Assembly: GCF_044594925.1 (NCBI RefSeq)
Contig: NZ_CP138991.1
Span: 310,001 to 374,000, forward strand
Length of the DNA stretch: 64,000 nucleotides
Direction of reading: 5' to 3'
Source: Maribacter sp044594925
GTDB lineage: Bacteria > Bacteroidota > Bacteroidia > Flavobacteriales > Flavobacteriaceae
How positions within the stretch are numbered: the stretch's first letter is position 1; each line of letters starts with the position of its first letter. The notes under the pieces were generated by a model. That model saw nothing but the letters and a program-made list of their open reading frames with translations, was not told the origin of the DNA and ran no database searches. The position numbers and the translations under genes are program-made. Positions 18,201 through 27,360 of this stretch are shown one piece after another.

Positions 18201-20893
18201 GCCAAACTTTTAATAACAAATTGATTATCCTCAATATATTCAAATTTGAAATCTTGTGCGATTGTACCGTTTTCGTCAAATTGAATGACATTGGTTCCTG
18301 GAGCTTGTCCTCTGCCTTCCACATCTATGTTTTTATTGCTATGCACCGCTTTAATCCTGTAATCAGTGTCGTTCACGGATTGAACAATAAACTGTTGATT
18401 TTCGGCTGCTAAATCTTCCCACTGATGGACATCGGCATAATTTTCTTGAGATTGCCCAGAAATATCCATAACCTTTCCACTACCAACATTTGTAATCTTA
18501 TAAGTTGAGGGTTTAATTTTTGGAGTTATAGTATTAGGATCAAGTTGATTAATCCATTCTGATATGAGGCTTACCGCTCTTTCATCAACTGTATTTTTTG
18601 CAATTGGAGGCATTGCTATTGATGCATCTGTACTGTTCGTTCTATGAAAAAGAATTGATTTGGAAGCATCTCCAGGAACAACAATTTTTTCTCCATCAAT
18701 TCCTATAGGAGTATTTGTTCCAACGGTTAAAAGATTTGTTTGTGCCAAACTATTAAAAAGTCTAAGGTCAAATTGGGCCCTTTCTCCAGTGCCTCCTGGT
18801 CTATGACAATAGGCACAATTTAAATCTAAATAAGACCTTGCTTTTTCGTCTAAAGTAGCTGTATCATCAGCTAGGGTTTTATATGTTTGGAAATTTTCGG
18901 TATCTGCGTCATCAATGGTCGCATTGAGAATGCCCAAGTGGCTAAGTGTAACCAATTGATTACCGGTTTTTCCTGTTTTTTCATAAGTATAGTCCGAATT
19001 TAAATATCGCGTTCTGGTACCTAGGGTTCCACCGGTTGCAGGGTTATGACAAGAAATACAATCTGCGGCTGACGGATATGTCCATGTTTGTATTTCTGTA
19101 CTTCCATCCGCTTTCGAAATTTGAATATTTTCGTTAAGACCCGATTCTAAAAGAAGGGCATCTGTTTGTGCATCATTCCATTTATAGGTTAAATAATAGA
19201 AAGAACCGTTAGTGGTTTTGATTGAGAAACGTGTTTCTAATCTCTTGGTAAGTGAAGGGTTGTTTTCATCAATAGAAAGCTCGAAATGTTTTATGAGTAC
19301 GGAGCCCACTGGAAATTCCCAATCGCTATTTTCCGAGAATGAGATTTGTTCACTTGCTGTATCGTGCGAACCGTTGTTTGGTATGGCCATCCAACGCTTT
19401 TTTTCTGCACCATCGGACCAGAACGCCTCTATCAATTCGTAGGGAATAACCCCTTGGCTTGGTTGTAAGGTCTGTAAATCTTGAAAAGCTCCAGTTTCTG
19501 ATAAGAGGGAAGGAACATTTCCTTCCAATTCAGCACTTTGTCTAAGCTTATATAATGGCACATTATCTCCTTGACTCAATAGATATAATTCTCCTTTGTT
19601 GTCCTCTCCAAACGAAATGATATTCGTTGGGGAAAATTCTGTAACTAATTCATATTGCCCCGTGTTTATGTCCACGGCCCAGATTTCTTCTCCAACACCA
19701 TAATCAGCACAAAAATATTTTCCGTAGTAATCTGGCATGGCATTACCCCTATAAACATAACCACCGATAATTGCATTGGCCTCTGCTCTAGGAAAAGATA
19801 CTAAAGGTCTTTCGTGTGGCATGTTGTCAAGCATTTCTATACAATTACGGTTGGTAAACATATTGCCTTCCCATAAAGGCCAACCGTAATTTTTCCCCGG
19901 TCTGACAACATTGATTTCCTCGTGTGTGCCTTCGCCAATCTCACCAATATACATGGTGCCGGTTAGGCGGTCTTTGGTCATTCTATGTGGGTTTCTATGA
20001 CCTATAGAATAATACTCTTCAAAACGATTTCCGTTAGGACTTGGAAATGGATTGTCATTCGGAATCCAATAACCAACGCCAGAAATTTCGTCAGCAAAAC
20101 GTCCTCCCTCTGGCATTTTCCGAATTGGAGCGTGACTCTTTGTTGGATTTTGATCAACGTCTATCCTAAGGACTCCCCCATCTAAATTTGTATCGATGAT
20201 TTGGGATTTACTATATGCAGATTGATCTCCGGTAGGTATATAAAGATAGCCATCATTTCCAAAAGACATACCACCACCCCTATGAGTAGAACTGAACATT
20301 CGCATTTTTATCATCTCCAAACCACTGTTGGGTACCACGTCTAAATTGTTTGGATTAACTTCAATTCTTTTCAAAATCAAATAGTTACCCCAGAAGTCCT
20401 CCCTATTACAACCAAAACCTGAAATAAAACCATTAGGATAATTGTCTCCATTACGGTCTTTTGTTGTGTAAAACAAGTAGAAGTAATTCTTGCCAGAAGT
20501 ACCAAACTCAGGATGAATGGATAGGCCTAGAAAACCACCATCCCATACCACGCCAACTTCATTGGATAAATCTGCTAAAAGATTTTTGTTGGCGATGTCA
20601 TTGTCATTTTCGAACCAAAATATTTTTCCGTCTCTTTGACCAACTACCAACTTATTACTATTGGGAATCGTTGTGAAGGTCAAAGGAGAATCAAATCTAA
20701 GATTTGGGAAAGCAGATACATACGGCTCCGCTGTGTTTGATTTATCTGGGAAAGCACCATTTAAAAAACTGTCAATAGGTTCAGGTGTATCTAAACCAGA
20801 ATCAGCAAAGTATGGTATTGCACTAAACATGGAAAAGGTTAAAAAAACGATACCGATTTTTTTTGATTTATTAAGGAGTAAGTTTGCTTTCAT
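15230..20893 (-). CDS. Giant T9SS-secreted protein: GSDH, diheme cytochrome, ricin-type and Ig-like domains
   Basis: 1,887 residues from the ATG at 20893, where a signal peptide starts (MKANLLLNKSKKIG, then a hydrophobic stretch); the 25 codons upstream are discounted. In order: a glucose/sorbosone-dehydrogenase-like propeller (about 35-450); a diheme cytochrome region resembling the SO2930-type family (about 460-790) with CISCH at 612 and CAYCH at 693; a ricin-type beta-trefoil (about 795-935) that would bind carbohydrate; a Cys-rich linker (GIDCGGSCTNSCPC); a jelly-roll-like segment; three Big_2 Ig-like domains; four ~97-residue Ig-like repeats; and a T9SS type A sorting domain (GELSVFPNPSKGMVTI). 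It is probably an extracellular sugar-oxidising redox protein. From residue 938 on it is almost identical to the next gene. Confidence 0.85.
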   Translation of the reverse strand: MKANLLLNKSKKIGIVFLTFSMFSAIPYFADSGLDTPEPIDSFLNGAFPDKSNTAEPYVSAFPNLRFDSPLTFTTIPNSNKLVVGQRDGKIFWFENDNDIANKNLLADLSNEVGVVWDGGFLGLSIHPEFGTSGKNYFYLFYTTKDRNGDNYPNGFISGFGCNREDFWGNYLILKRIEVNPNNLDVVPNSGLEMIKMRMFSSTHRGGGMSFGNDGYLYIPTGDQSAYSKSQIIDTNLDGGVLRIDVDQNPTKSHAPIRKMPEGGRFADEISGVGYWIPNDNPFPSPNGNRFEEYYSIGHRNPHRMTKDRLTGTMYIGEIGEGTHEEINVVRPGKNYGWPLWEGNMFTNRNCIEMLDNMPHERPLVSFPRAEANAIIGGYVYRGNAMPDYYGKYFCADYGVGEEIWAVDINTGQYELVTEFSPTNIISFGEDNKGELYLLSQGDNVPLYKLRQSAELEGNVPSLLSETGAFQDLQTLQPSQGVIPYELIEAFWSDGAEKKRWMAIPNNGSHDTASEQISFSENSDWEFPVGSVLIKHFELSIDENNPSLTKRLETRFSIKTTNGSFYYLTYKWNDAQTDALLLESGLNENIQISKADGSTEIQTWTYPSAADCISCHNPATGGTLGTRTRYLNSDYTYEKTGKTGNQLVTLSHLGILNATIDDADTENFQTYKTLADDTATLDEKARSYLDLNCAYCHRPGGTGERAQFDLRLFNSLAQTNLLTVGTNTPIGIDGEKIVVPGDASKSILFHRTNSTDASIAMPPIAKNTVDERAVSLISEWINQLDPNTITPKIKPSTYKITNVGSGKVMDISGQSQENYADVHQWEDLAAENQQFIVQSVNDTDYRIKAVHSNKNIDVEGRGQAPGTNVIQFDENGTIAQDFKFEYIEDNQFVIKSLANGLYLGVENNADTAGASIKTYSYDGSDYFKWIFTDLINTPEPTCDDGLKNGDETGIDCGGSCTNSCPCEGEIVVSIDFENASASDWITSGTASTGTFIVADPTSQVTSGIITQLEDDHSPQGTNAFFTATNTSVGANDVDQGVSIATSPVYRITQDSELSIWYFFGQRDAGDDPDDYFLLEYSLDNGTSYTALASYGDETVNAQWTEAKAEIPQGSDLVLRVSASDGTSNGDIIEAGIDDFVVTSLCREPVLVTGIVLSEENISLEVGENITIDASVQPEDADDTLVNWSSSDENIANVNSDGTITAIAEGIATITATTNDGDFTANVSVTVTSPDIPVTGININPEAANLIIGETINLSANVIPQNATNTQITWSSSDNTIATVDANGVVLAQAPGVATISAITADGAFEDTSNITVEPNSIGVTGVTLNESSATLEIGQSIVLTATINPEDATDQTVQWSSSDETIATVDGNGEVIAVSEGTATITVTTVDGAYTADLTLTVDSTTCASVNLTPEYNINGQEYVAAESNGSITLSEGDWLILSVLPNDGAFSITGPNGNEKPMDINDLTLFNFSQSDTGIYTFTTEDGCTTSLEVLIDSTPVNCASVNLIPEYNINGQEYLAAESNGSITLSEGDWLILSVLPNDGAFSITGPNGNEKPMDINDLTLFNFSQSDTGIYTFTTEDGCTTTLNITIDDAPVNCTSVGLIPEYNINGQEYLAGEDNATLSLNQGDWIILSVLPNDGAFSITGPNNKPMDIQDLTIFDLSESDTGTYTFTTENGCTTTLDLTLENTPLDCTNINLVPEYNINGQDYLQAEDNQVLSLTEGDWIILSILPNEEGAFSVSGANGNDKDMGIEDLVIFNLGPEDAGDYQFTTENGCTTVLTLQVVPSVSALTTITPLLETEGTGELSVFPNPSKGMVTIDLRSLSQKNVNITVYNSSGKIVHETVFAENHGAFEEMNLEQLSDGVYHILFRTVDKIEAKSLIIK
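15233..18082 (-). repeat. 2,850-bp direct repeat, copy 1 (3' half of the first giant gene)
   Basis: It aligns without any gap to 21076-23925 at a constant offset of 5,843 bp. By eye I counted roughly ten substitutions. It covers the Cys-rich linker through the T9SS sorting domain and ends abruptly at the linker codons (shared ...GTGGGTTCTGG). Confidence 0.95.
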
Positions 20894-20960
20894 ACAGGAA
20901 CAAAATTTAGTGTTAAAAGTAGCGTTTGAAATAAGATTACTGACCCTAGAATTTTTAGTT

Positions 20961-20978
20961 TTCGGCAAAAAACGATTA
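20961..20978 (-). promoter_or_regulatory. Upstream motif shared by the two giant cytochrome-domain genes
   Basis: TTCGGCAAAAAACGATTA here resembles TTCGGTAAAAAACCGATT upstream of the second gene (27053-27070). It lies about 68 bp before the ATG here and about 207 bp before it there. Possibly a shared operator; weak evidence. Confidence 0.25.
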
Positions 20979-21069
20979 TTCTGGATTATTTGCTGCGCTT
21001 AATATTTTCAACGTATTTATTTTCTTATAAATTCTTTGGAATTATAAAATGGGAGTTTTAGTGTTCGAT

Positions 21070-24000
21070 TTATTTTTTAATGATTAAAGATTTAGCTTCT
21101 ATTTTATCTACGGTTCGGAAAAGGATATGATATACGCCATCGGATAGTTGTTCCAGGTTCATTTCTTCGAACGCACCGTGATTTTCGGCAAAGACGGTTT
21201 CATGAACGATTTTCCCTGATGAATTGTAGACGGTAATATTCACGTTCTTTTGGGATAGGGACCTTAAATCGATTGTGACCATACCTTTGCTCGGGTTAGG
21301 AAAGACGGACAGTTCACCCGTGCCTTCTGTTTCCAATAAAGGAGTTATGGTCGTTAACGCACTAACGGAGGGAACCACCTGTAAGGTCAAAACGGTAGTG
21401 CATCCGTTTTCTGTTGTGAATTGGTAATCCCCTGCATCTTCGGGGCCCAAGTTGAATATGACCAAATCTTCAATGCCCATGTCCTTATCGTTACCATTGG
21501 CCCCTGAAACGGAGAAGGCTCCCTCTTCGTTGGGCAATATGCTCAATATTATCCAGTCACCTTCGGTCAAAGAGAGCACTTGGTTATCCTCTGCTTGCAG
21601 ATAGTCCTGTCCGTTTATGTTGTATTCGGGGACAAGATTTATGTTGGTACAGTCCAAAGGTGTGTTCTCGAGTGTTAAATTCAATGTTGTTGTACATCCG
21701 TTTTCTGTAGTAAATGTATAGGTACCCGTATCGGACTCCGATAGATCGAATATGGTCAGGTCCTGTATGTCCATGGGTTTATTGTTGGGTCCCGTTATCG
21801 AGAATGCGCCATCGTTTGGTAGTACGCTCAAAATGATCCAGTCCCCTTGGTTTAAGGAGAGCGTTGCGTTGTCCTCATCTGCAAGGTATTCCTGTCCGTT
21901 TATATTGTATTCCGGTATCAGACCTACGGAGGTACAATTTACGGGAGCATCGTCTATGGTAATGTTCAATGTGGTTGTACAACCATCTTCCGTGGTGAAG
22001 GTATAGATACCTGTATCGGATTGTGAGAAGTTGAATAAGGTAAGGTCGTTAATATCCATTGGTTTTTCATTACCGTTCGGTCCCGTTATGGAAAAAGCCC
22101 CATCGTTCGGCAATACACTTAGAATGAGCCAATCACCTTCTGAAAGGGTTATTGAGCCATTGCTTTCTGCAGCTAGATATTCCTGACCGTTTATGTTGTA
22201 CTCTGGAATCAAGTTTACGGAAGCACAATTTACAGGAGTGCTATCTATAAGTACTTCTAGACTGGTCGTACATCCATCTTCCGTGGTGAAGGTATAGATA
22301 CCTGTATCGGATTGTGAGAAGTTGAATAAGGTAAGGTCGTTAATATCCATTGGTTTTTCATTACCGTTCGGTCCCGTTATGGAGAAAGCCCCATCGTTCG
22401 GCAACACACTTAGAATGAGCCAATCACCTTCGGAAAGTGTTATTGAGCCATTGCTTTCTGCAGCTACATATTCCTGACCGTTTATATTGTACTCTGGGGT
22501 CAAGTTTACGGAAGCACAAGTTGTAGAATCTACTGTTAGGGTTAAATCCGCTGTATATGCTCCGTCAACGGTGGTTACGGTTATGGTAGCTGTTCCTTCG
22601 GAAACGGCTATTACCTCACCGTTACCGTCCACTGTTGCGATGGTTTCGTCACTACTGCTCCATTGAACGGTTTGGTCGGTTGCATCTTCAGGGTTTATAG
22701 TTGCGGTAAGAACAATGGATTGTCCTATTTCTAGCGTTGCTGAAGATTCATTCAAGGTAACCCCTGTAACCCCTATCGAATTAGGTTCTACTGTAATGTT
22801 GGAGGTATCTTCGAACGCACCGTCAGCGGTTATTGCCGAGATTGTTGCGACACCTGGAGCTTGTGCCAGAACGACTCCGTTCGCGTCTACGGTGGCGATC
22901 GTGTTATCACTTGAAGACCATGTAATCTGAGTGTTAGTTGCATTTTGCGGAATTACATTCGCAGAGAGATTAATTGTCTCGCCAATAATTAGGTTTGCAG
23001 CCTCTGGATTTATGTTTATTCCCGTTACAGGTATATCAGGACTGGTTACGGTTACGGCTACGTTAGCGGTAAAATCCCCGTCGTTGGTAGTTGCCGTAAT
23101 TGTAGCGATACCCTCTGCAATGGCGGTTATTGTACCGTCTGAATTTACGTTGGCGATGTTCTCATCGGATGAGGACCAATTGACCAATGTGTCATCCGCA
23201 TCTTCTGGCTGCACGGAGGCATCAATGGTAATGTTCTCTCCAACTTCAAGAGAAATGTTTTCTTCACTTAAAACAATCCCCGTAACTAAAACAGGTTCCC
23301 GACATAGGCTAGTGACTACGAAATCATCGATACCGGCCTCAATAATATCTCCGTTGGAAGTACCGTCTGAAGCGGAAACCCTAAGTACAAGATCAGATCC
23401 TTGAGGTATTTCCGCTTTTGCTTCCGTCCATTGTGCGTTTACGGTCTCATCCCCATAGGAAGCGAGTGCGGTGTAGGAGGTACCATTGTCCAATGAATAT
23501 TCCAATAGGAAATAGTCGTCCGGGTCATCCCCGGCATCCCTTTGGCCAAAGAAATACCAAATTGAAAGTTCGGAATCCTGCGTTATCCGATATACAGGAG
23601 AAGTAGCTATGCTCACACCTTGATCTACGTCGTTTGCGCCCACGGAAGTGTTGGTAGCGGTAAAAAATGCATTAGTACCCTGAGGGCTGTGGTCATCTTC
23701 CAACTGTGTTATGATACCGGAAGTAACCTGTGAGGTAGGATCGGCAACAATGAAGGTGCCGGTAGATGCGGTCCCTGAGGTGATCCAATCCGATGCGGAA
23801 GCATTTTCAAAATCAATGGAAACAACGATTTCTCCTTCACAAGGGCAGCTGTTTGTGCATGAACCGCCACAATCGATACCCGTTTCGTCACCATTTTTAA
23901 GACCGTCGTCGCAAGTGGGTTCTGGTACAGATTCAACAACTTTCAAAAATTGATTCGGCTGTGGGTTTATTATTTCATCGACATTTCCTGAGGGCCAACG

Positions 24001-26844
24001 AACTACAACTTTATCTACAGTAGTATTAACTCCAATACCAAAATGTTGCGTATACGAATTTACCAGGCCATAACCTTCACCTGAGCGAACATCTCTAATC
24101 TGTATACCCCAAGTACCATATAATTCAACTCGAGCTCCAATAGCATTTATATTACTATTGGTTCCAGTTAATTGAATATTTAAAAAGTTGTTTGAGTTTC
24201 CATTATTTAACCAAATACGATCTTTGGTAGAACTCGGTGAATTTAGTCCGGTCGCATACCCAGCGTAGATGTCTAAGAACCCATCATGATTGATATCACC
24301 AACTGAGAAAGATTGAATTTGATTTGAATTAAATGGATTAGTTGCATTCTGAAAAGTACCATCCCCATTATTATAAAAAATATAGTGATAGTCACCAGAT
24401 ACCATTAAATCTATAAATCCGTCATTATTAAAATCTTTAAAGAAACCTTGAATACCATAAAAATTTGCTGGATCTAGAACTGGTAAAAGCCCGCTACCAG
24501 AAGTTACTTCAGTAAAAGTACCATTACCGTTGTTACGCATTAAATTAGGTCCTGTTCCGTGATTGATGATAATCGCATCTAAATCACCATCATTATCAAT
24601 ATCTCCAAAATCTGAAAGCCATGTTTGATCACCTATTTTAAGATTGGCTTCCGCAGCTACTTCATTATAGTTGTTATTACCATCATTTTGCCATAGCATA
24701 TTTATACGGCGCGGATCGGTGGGGTCAGTTACGCCGCCACGGCATTTAGATATGTATAAGTCTAAATCACCATCATTGTCATAATCAGTCCACATGCTCG
24801 CATAATTTCCTGAATTGTCGCTAATTGGAATTGTTTCTGTACTTATTAAATCTTCATTAAAAAACAAAGTTCCATTTTGGTTATTTTGATATGCTCGTGA
24901 TTCTGCAAGATCATGGCAAGCAAAAATATCTGCCCAACCATCACTATTGATATCAGCGAAATTTGCGCCTTGCAAGAATATATCATCAGAGTCTGGTAAA
25001 ATAGATTGCGAGTATGAGTTGTTGCCATTATTATTCTTGATAATTTTCAAGTTATCTTTAAAACCACCTGACATAACATCATTATATCCATTTTGATCAA
25101 AATCAGCTATGGCAGTACCCCATTGGTTTTGTGTGCTAACAGCACCATGATCATGAGTGGTAAATTGCTGTCCAGCTCCGTTTTGATATTGAATTCTTAG
25201 ATTTCTTGCCGAATTAAATTGAACAATATCATCTCTACCATCGCCATTCATGTCAATAACACCCATGGGTAGGCCACTAAAGTTGTCTTGTCGTAAAAGT
25301 GTTGTGCCATCCGTGAACGAAACTGTATTACTACCAGGGTTATTATTATTTACTGCGATTGAAGTGGATGTTTGATCTGATTCCGAACCATCATTTACAG
25401 TTAATGTTACCGTATATGCTCCAATATTGGTAAATACATGGCTGGTTGTTATACCTGTAGCTGTACTACCATCACCAAAATCCCAAGAATAGGTTAATGG
25501 ATCATTATCTGCATCGGTTGATGCAGATGCATCAAAATTAACACTCAACGGAGACGTACCGCTTACCGTAGAGGCAGAAAATACCGCTACGGGAGGTGAA
25601 GATGTAGTTGGTGTAAGGCTATTAATCCAATCTTCTATTAGTTGAACACCACCTGCATCAACAACATCTTTGGATATCGGCGGCATTTCAATACCTGTTT
25701 GGGTTGAGTTCATTCTAAAGTGTGCCATGGAGTTAGCAACATCTTGGGGAATAATTACTTTAGGGTTATTTAACCCTTCATCATATACCACATCACCATT
25801 TATAATATTTTGATTTTCTAGTGGCGTAGTATAGCGCGCATCAAACATAGCGATGTTATCTACGCTAGGGTTGTGGCAGCTTGCACAGTTTACATCTAAA
25901 TAGGTTCTTGCCTTGTCCTCAAGAGAGGCATTTGCATCATTTTTTGCGTAGACTTTAGGGTAGTTGTCAACGTTACTGGCTGTTATAGTTTCACTTATAA
26001 TACCAATTTGACTCAAAGCCACTAATTGATTGAGTGTTGAACCGTTACTAGGGTAGGTAATCTCTTTGTTTAAATTTCTGGTTTTAGGACCTAGCACACT
26101 TCCGTTCTGAGGAAAGTGACAGGAGGCACATTCAGCTCTGCTGGGGTAGTGCCAAGATTGTGTAATACCGTTTACTATAACATCTTCATCAACAGCGTCG
26201 TTTAATAAAGTTGCATTAGTTTGCGCATCATTCCATTTATACGTTAGGTAATAAAAGACATCATCATCCCCTTTTATTTCAAATCTTGTTTCTAAACGTT
26301 TACCTCCCAATTCAAAATGCTTTATGAGGACGCTTCCTTTGGGAAAATCCCAAGCATCCGTGTTTGAAAACACAATCTGTTCTTCTGCAGAATCATGGTT
26401 TCCATCATTGGGTATGACCATCCATCTACTTTTTTCAGCACCATCGGACCAAAAAGGCTCAATCATATCATAGGGAATTAATTCGGGTGCGGGTACAAGA
26501 TTTACCAAGTTTGTAAAAGCACCGGTTTGTGATAACAGATTAGGGGCGTTACCACCGTTGCCAAGTGGTGCAGGTGTTATAGTTGGTAAACTATTGTTTA
26601 AAAACTTTCCTGTGGGAACAGGATTTAGAAGTGGTATTAAGACTGGTTGGTCAACAGGTTCATTTATTGGGTAACTATTTTCACTAAATGGTAGTTGCTT
26701 CTTAGGGGTTTCTAACTGACTGAAATCAAAATAAGCTAACTCCTCCGTACTTTCCTTAGGTTTATCCTTAAGATTGAATAGGGTTAGTATTGATATAGAA
26801 ATAAAGGAAGCTGTTGCTAATAAGGCAAGACTTTGTTTTTTCAT
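21070..26844 (-). CDS. Giant T9SS-secreted protein: diheme cytochrome, PKD, FG-GAP/ASPIC and Ig-like domains
   Basis: 1,924 residues from the ATG at 26844 (MKKQSLALLATASFISIS, a signal or anchor segment); upstream codons are ignored. A diheme cytochrome region (about 110-440) has CASCH at 239 and 320. It is homologous to, but clearly diverged from, that of the neighbouring gene (shared FWSDGAEK, GSVLIKHFEL, YYLTYKWNDAQT). Then come a PKD domain (about 415-500), FG-GAP/VCBS propeller repeats (DxNxDGxxD motifs, about 505-870), an ASPIC/UnbV-type segment (VVVRWPSGNVDEI), and from residue 974 the same module as the first gene, ending in a T9SS sorting domain. Probably an exported electron-transfer or polymer-acting protein. 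Confidence 0.85.
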   Translation of the reverse strand: MKKQSLALLATASFISISILTLFNLKDKPKESTEELAYFDFSQLETPKKQLPFSENSYPINEPVDQPVLIPLLNPVPTGKFLNNSLPTITPAPLGNGGNAPNLLSQTGAFTNLVNLVPAPELIPYDMIEPFWSDGAEKSRWMVIPNDGNHDSAEEQIVFSNTDAWDFPKGSVLIKHFELGGKRLETRFEIKGDDDVFYYLTYKWNDAQTNATLLNDAVDEDVIVNGITQSWHYPSRAECASCHFPQNGSVLGPKTRNLNKEITYPSNGSTLNQLVALSQIGIISETITASNVDNYPKVYAKNDANASLEDKARTYLDVNCASCHNPSVDNIAMFDARYTTPLENQNIINGDVVYDEGLNNPKVIIPQDVANSMAHFRMNSTQTGIEMPPISKDVVDAGGVQLIEDWINSLTPTTSSPPVAVFSASTVSGTSPLSVNFDASASTDADNDPLTYSWDFGDGSTATGITTSHVFTNIGAYTVTLTVNDGSESDQTSTSIAVNNNNPGSNTVSFTDGTTLLRQDNFSGLPMGVIDMNGDGRDDIVQFNSARNLRIQYQNGAGQQFTTHDHGAVSTQNQWGTAIADFDQNGYNDVMSGGFKDNLKIIKNNNGNNSYSQSILPDSDDIFLQGANFADINSDGWADIFACHDLAESRAYQNNQNGTLFFNEDLISTETIPISDNSGNYASMWTDYDNDGDLDLYISKCRGGVTDPTDPRRINMLWQNDGNNNYNEVAAEANLKIGDQTWLSDFGDIDNDGDLDAIIINHGTGPNLMRNNGNGTFTEVTSGSGLLPVLDPANFYGIQGFFKDFNNDGFIDLMVSGDYHYIFYNNGDGTFQNATNPFNSNQIQSFSVGDINHDGFLDIYAGYATGLNSPSSTKDRIWLNNGNSNNFLNIQLTGTNSNINAIGARVELYGTWGIQIRDVRSGEGYGLVNSYTQHFGIGVNTTVDKVVVRWPSGNVDEIINPQPNQFLKVVESVPEPTCDDGLKNGDETGIDCGGSCTNSCPCEGEIVVSIDFENASASDWITSGTASTGTFIVADPTSQVTSGIITQLEDDHSPQGTNAFFTATNTSVGANDVDQGVSIATSPVYRITQDSELSIWYFFGQRDAGDDPDDYFLLEYSLDNGTSYTALASYGDETVNAQWTEAKAEIPQGSDLVLRVSASDGTSNGDIIEAGIDDFVVTSLCREPVLVTGIVLSEENISLEVGENITIDASVQPEDADDTLVNWSSSDENIANVNSDGTITAIAEGIATITATTNDGDFTANVAVTVTSPDIPVTGININPEAANLIIGETINLSANVIPQNATNTQITWSSSDNTIATVDANGVVLAQAPGVATISAITADGAFEDTSNITVEPNSIGVTGVTLNESSATLEIGQSIVLTATINPEDATDQTVQWSSSDETIATVDGNGEVIAVSEGTATITVTTVDGAYTADLTLTVDSTTCASVNLTPEYNINGQEYVAAESNGSITLSEGDWLILSVLPNDGAFSITGPNGNEKPMDINDLTLFNFSQSDTGIYTFTTEDGCTTSLEVLIDSTPVNCASVNLIPEYNINGQEYLAAESNGSITLSEGDWLILSVLPNDGAFSITGPNGNEKPMDINDLTLFNFSQSDTGIYTFTTEDGCTTTLNITIDDAPVNCTSVGLIPEYNINGQEYLADEDNATLSLNQGDWIILSVLPNDGAFSITGPNNKPMDIQDLTIFDLSESDTGTYTFTTENGCTTTLNLTLENTPLDCTNINLVPEYNINGQDYLQAEDNQVLSLTEGDWIILSILPNEEGAFSVSGANGNDKDMGIEDLVIFNLGPEDAGDYQFTTENGCTTVLTLQVVPSVSALTTITPLLETEGTGELSVFPNPSKGMVTIDLRSLSQKNVNITVYNSSGKIVHETVFAENHGAFEEMNLEQLSDGVYHILFRTVDKIEAKSLIIKK
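21076..23925 (-). repeat. 2,850-bp direct repeat, copy 2 (3' half of the second giant gene)
   Basis: Partner of 15233-18082. Scattered substitutions, for example S/A in the first Big_2 domain, G/D in the third Ig-like repeat and D/N near its end, with no insertions or deletions. Confidence 0.95.
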
Positions 26845-27177
26845 ACTGTCGGTCAAAAATGATTTTTGAACCTTGGCACAATTAAATCCGTAACAAGCAT
26901 ACCATGTATAACTACAAAGACTTGTATCTGTTGGGAACAAAATAAAACGGGAGTAATTTTAAGCCATAGGCACTCTAAAAATCTAATAGTTAATGGTTAT
27001 AACAGAGCAAATTAAGAAAGTAGGGAAAGTATGCTAAGAAAATTTTAACATTTTCGGTAAAAAACCGATTTAATGGATATATGGTTTTTTAAAGAAATAT
27101 AATGTATTGATTTACTTACAATTACATAGGAATAATTGAGTTTTGAAGTAAGGTTTTAAGTTCGTTATTTTAATTTA
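26845..27177 (-). other. Upstream region of the second giant gene
   Basis: 333 bp without a supported gene. It contains the imperfect palindrome TTCGGTAAAAAACCGA (27053-27068), also suggested above as a shared motif. No clear TTG/TAnnTTTG pair was found. Confidence 0.5.
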
Positions 27178-27351
27178 TTATCTACGATTTTCAATAACCA
27201 TGGTGCGAGAAGGATAGGGAATAGTAAAAATAGCGAAGGTTAGCCCAAAATTGTTCTTAACGGGAAGTGTTATATAAACTAAAACTAAAAAACACCCTAC
27301 TATGGTCAATGAAATTGAAATCTCATCCTTCGTTGGTTTGGAGATTTTCAT
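27178..27351 (-). CDS. Small putative membrane protein at the end of the trp operon
   Basis: 57 residues from the ATG at 27351, which begins 9 bp after the trpA stop, the spacing of an operon member. A charged N-terminus (MKISKPTKDE) precedes a hydrophobic helix (ISLTIVGCFLVLVYI, about 11-27) and a second, weaker hydrophobic stretch (LTFAIFTI). I do not recognise the family. A link to tryptophan metabolism is suggested only by position; it could also be an unrelated co-transcribed gene. Confidence 0.5.
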   Translation of the reverse strand: MKISKPTKDEISISLTIVGCFLVLVYITLPVKNNFGLTFAIFTIPYPSRTMVIENRR

Positions 27352-27360
27352 CTTATATAA

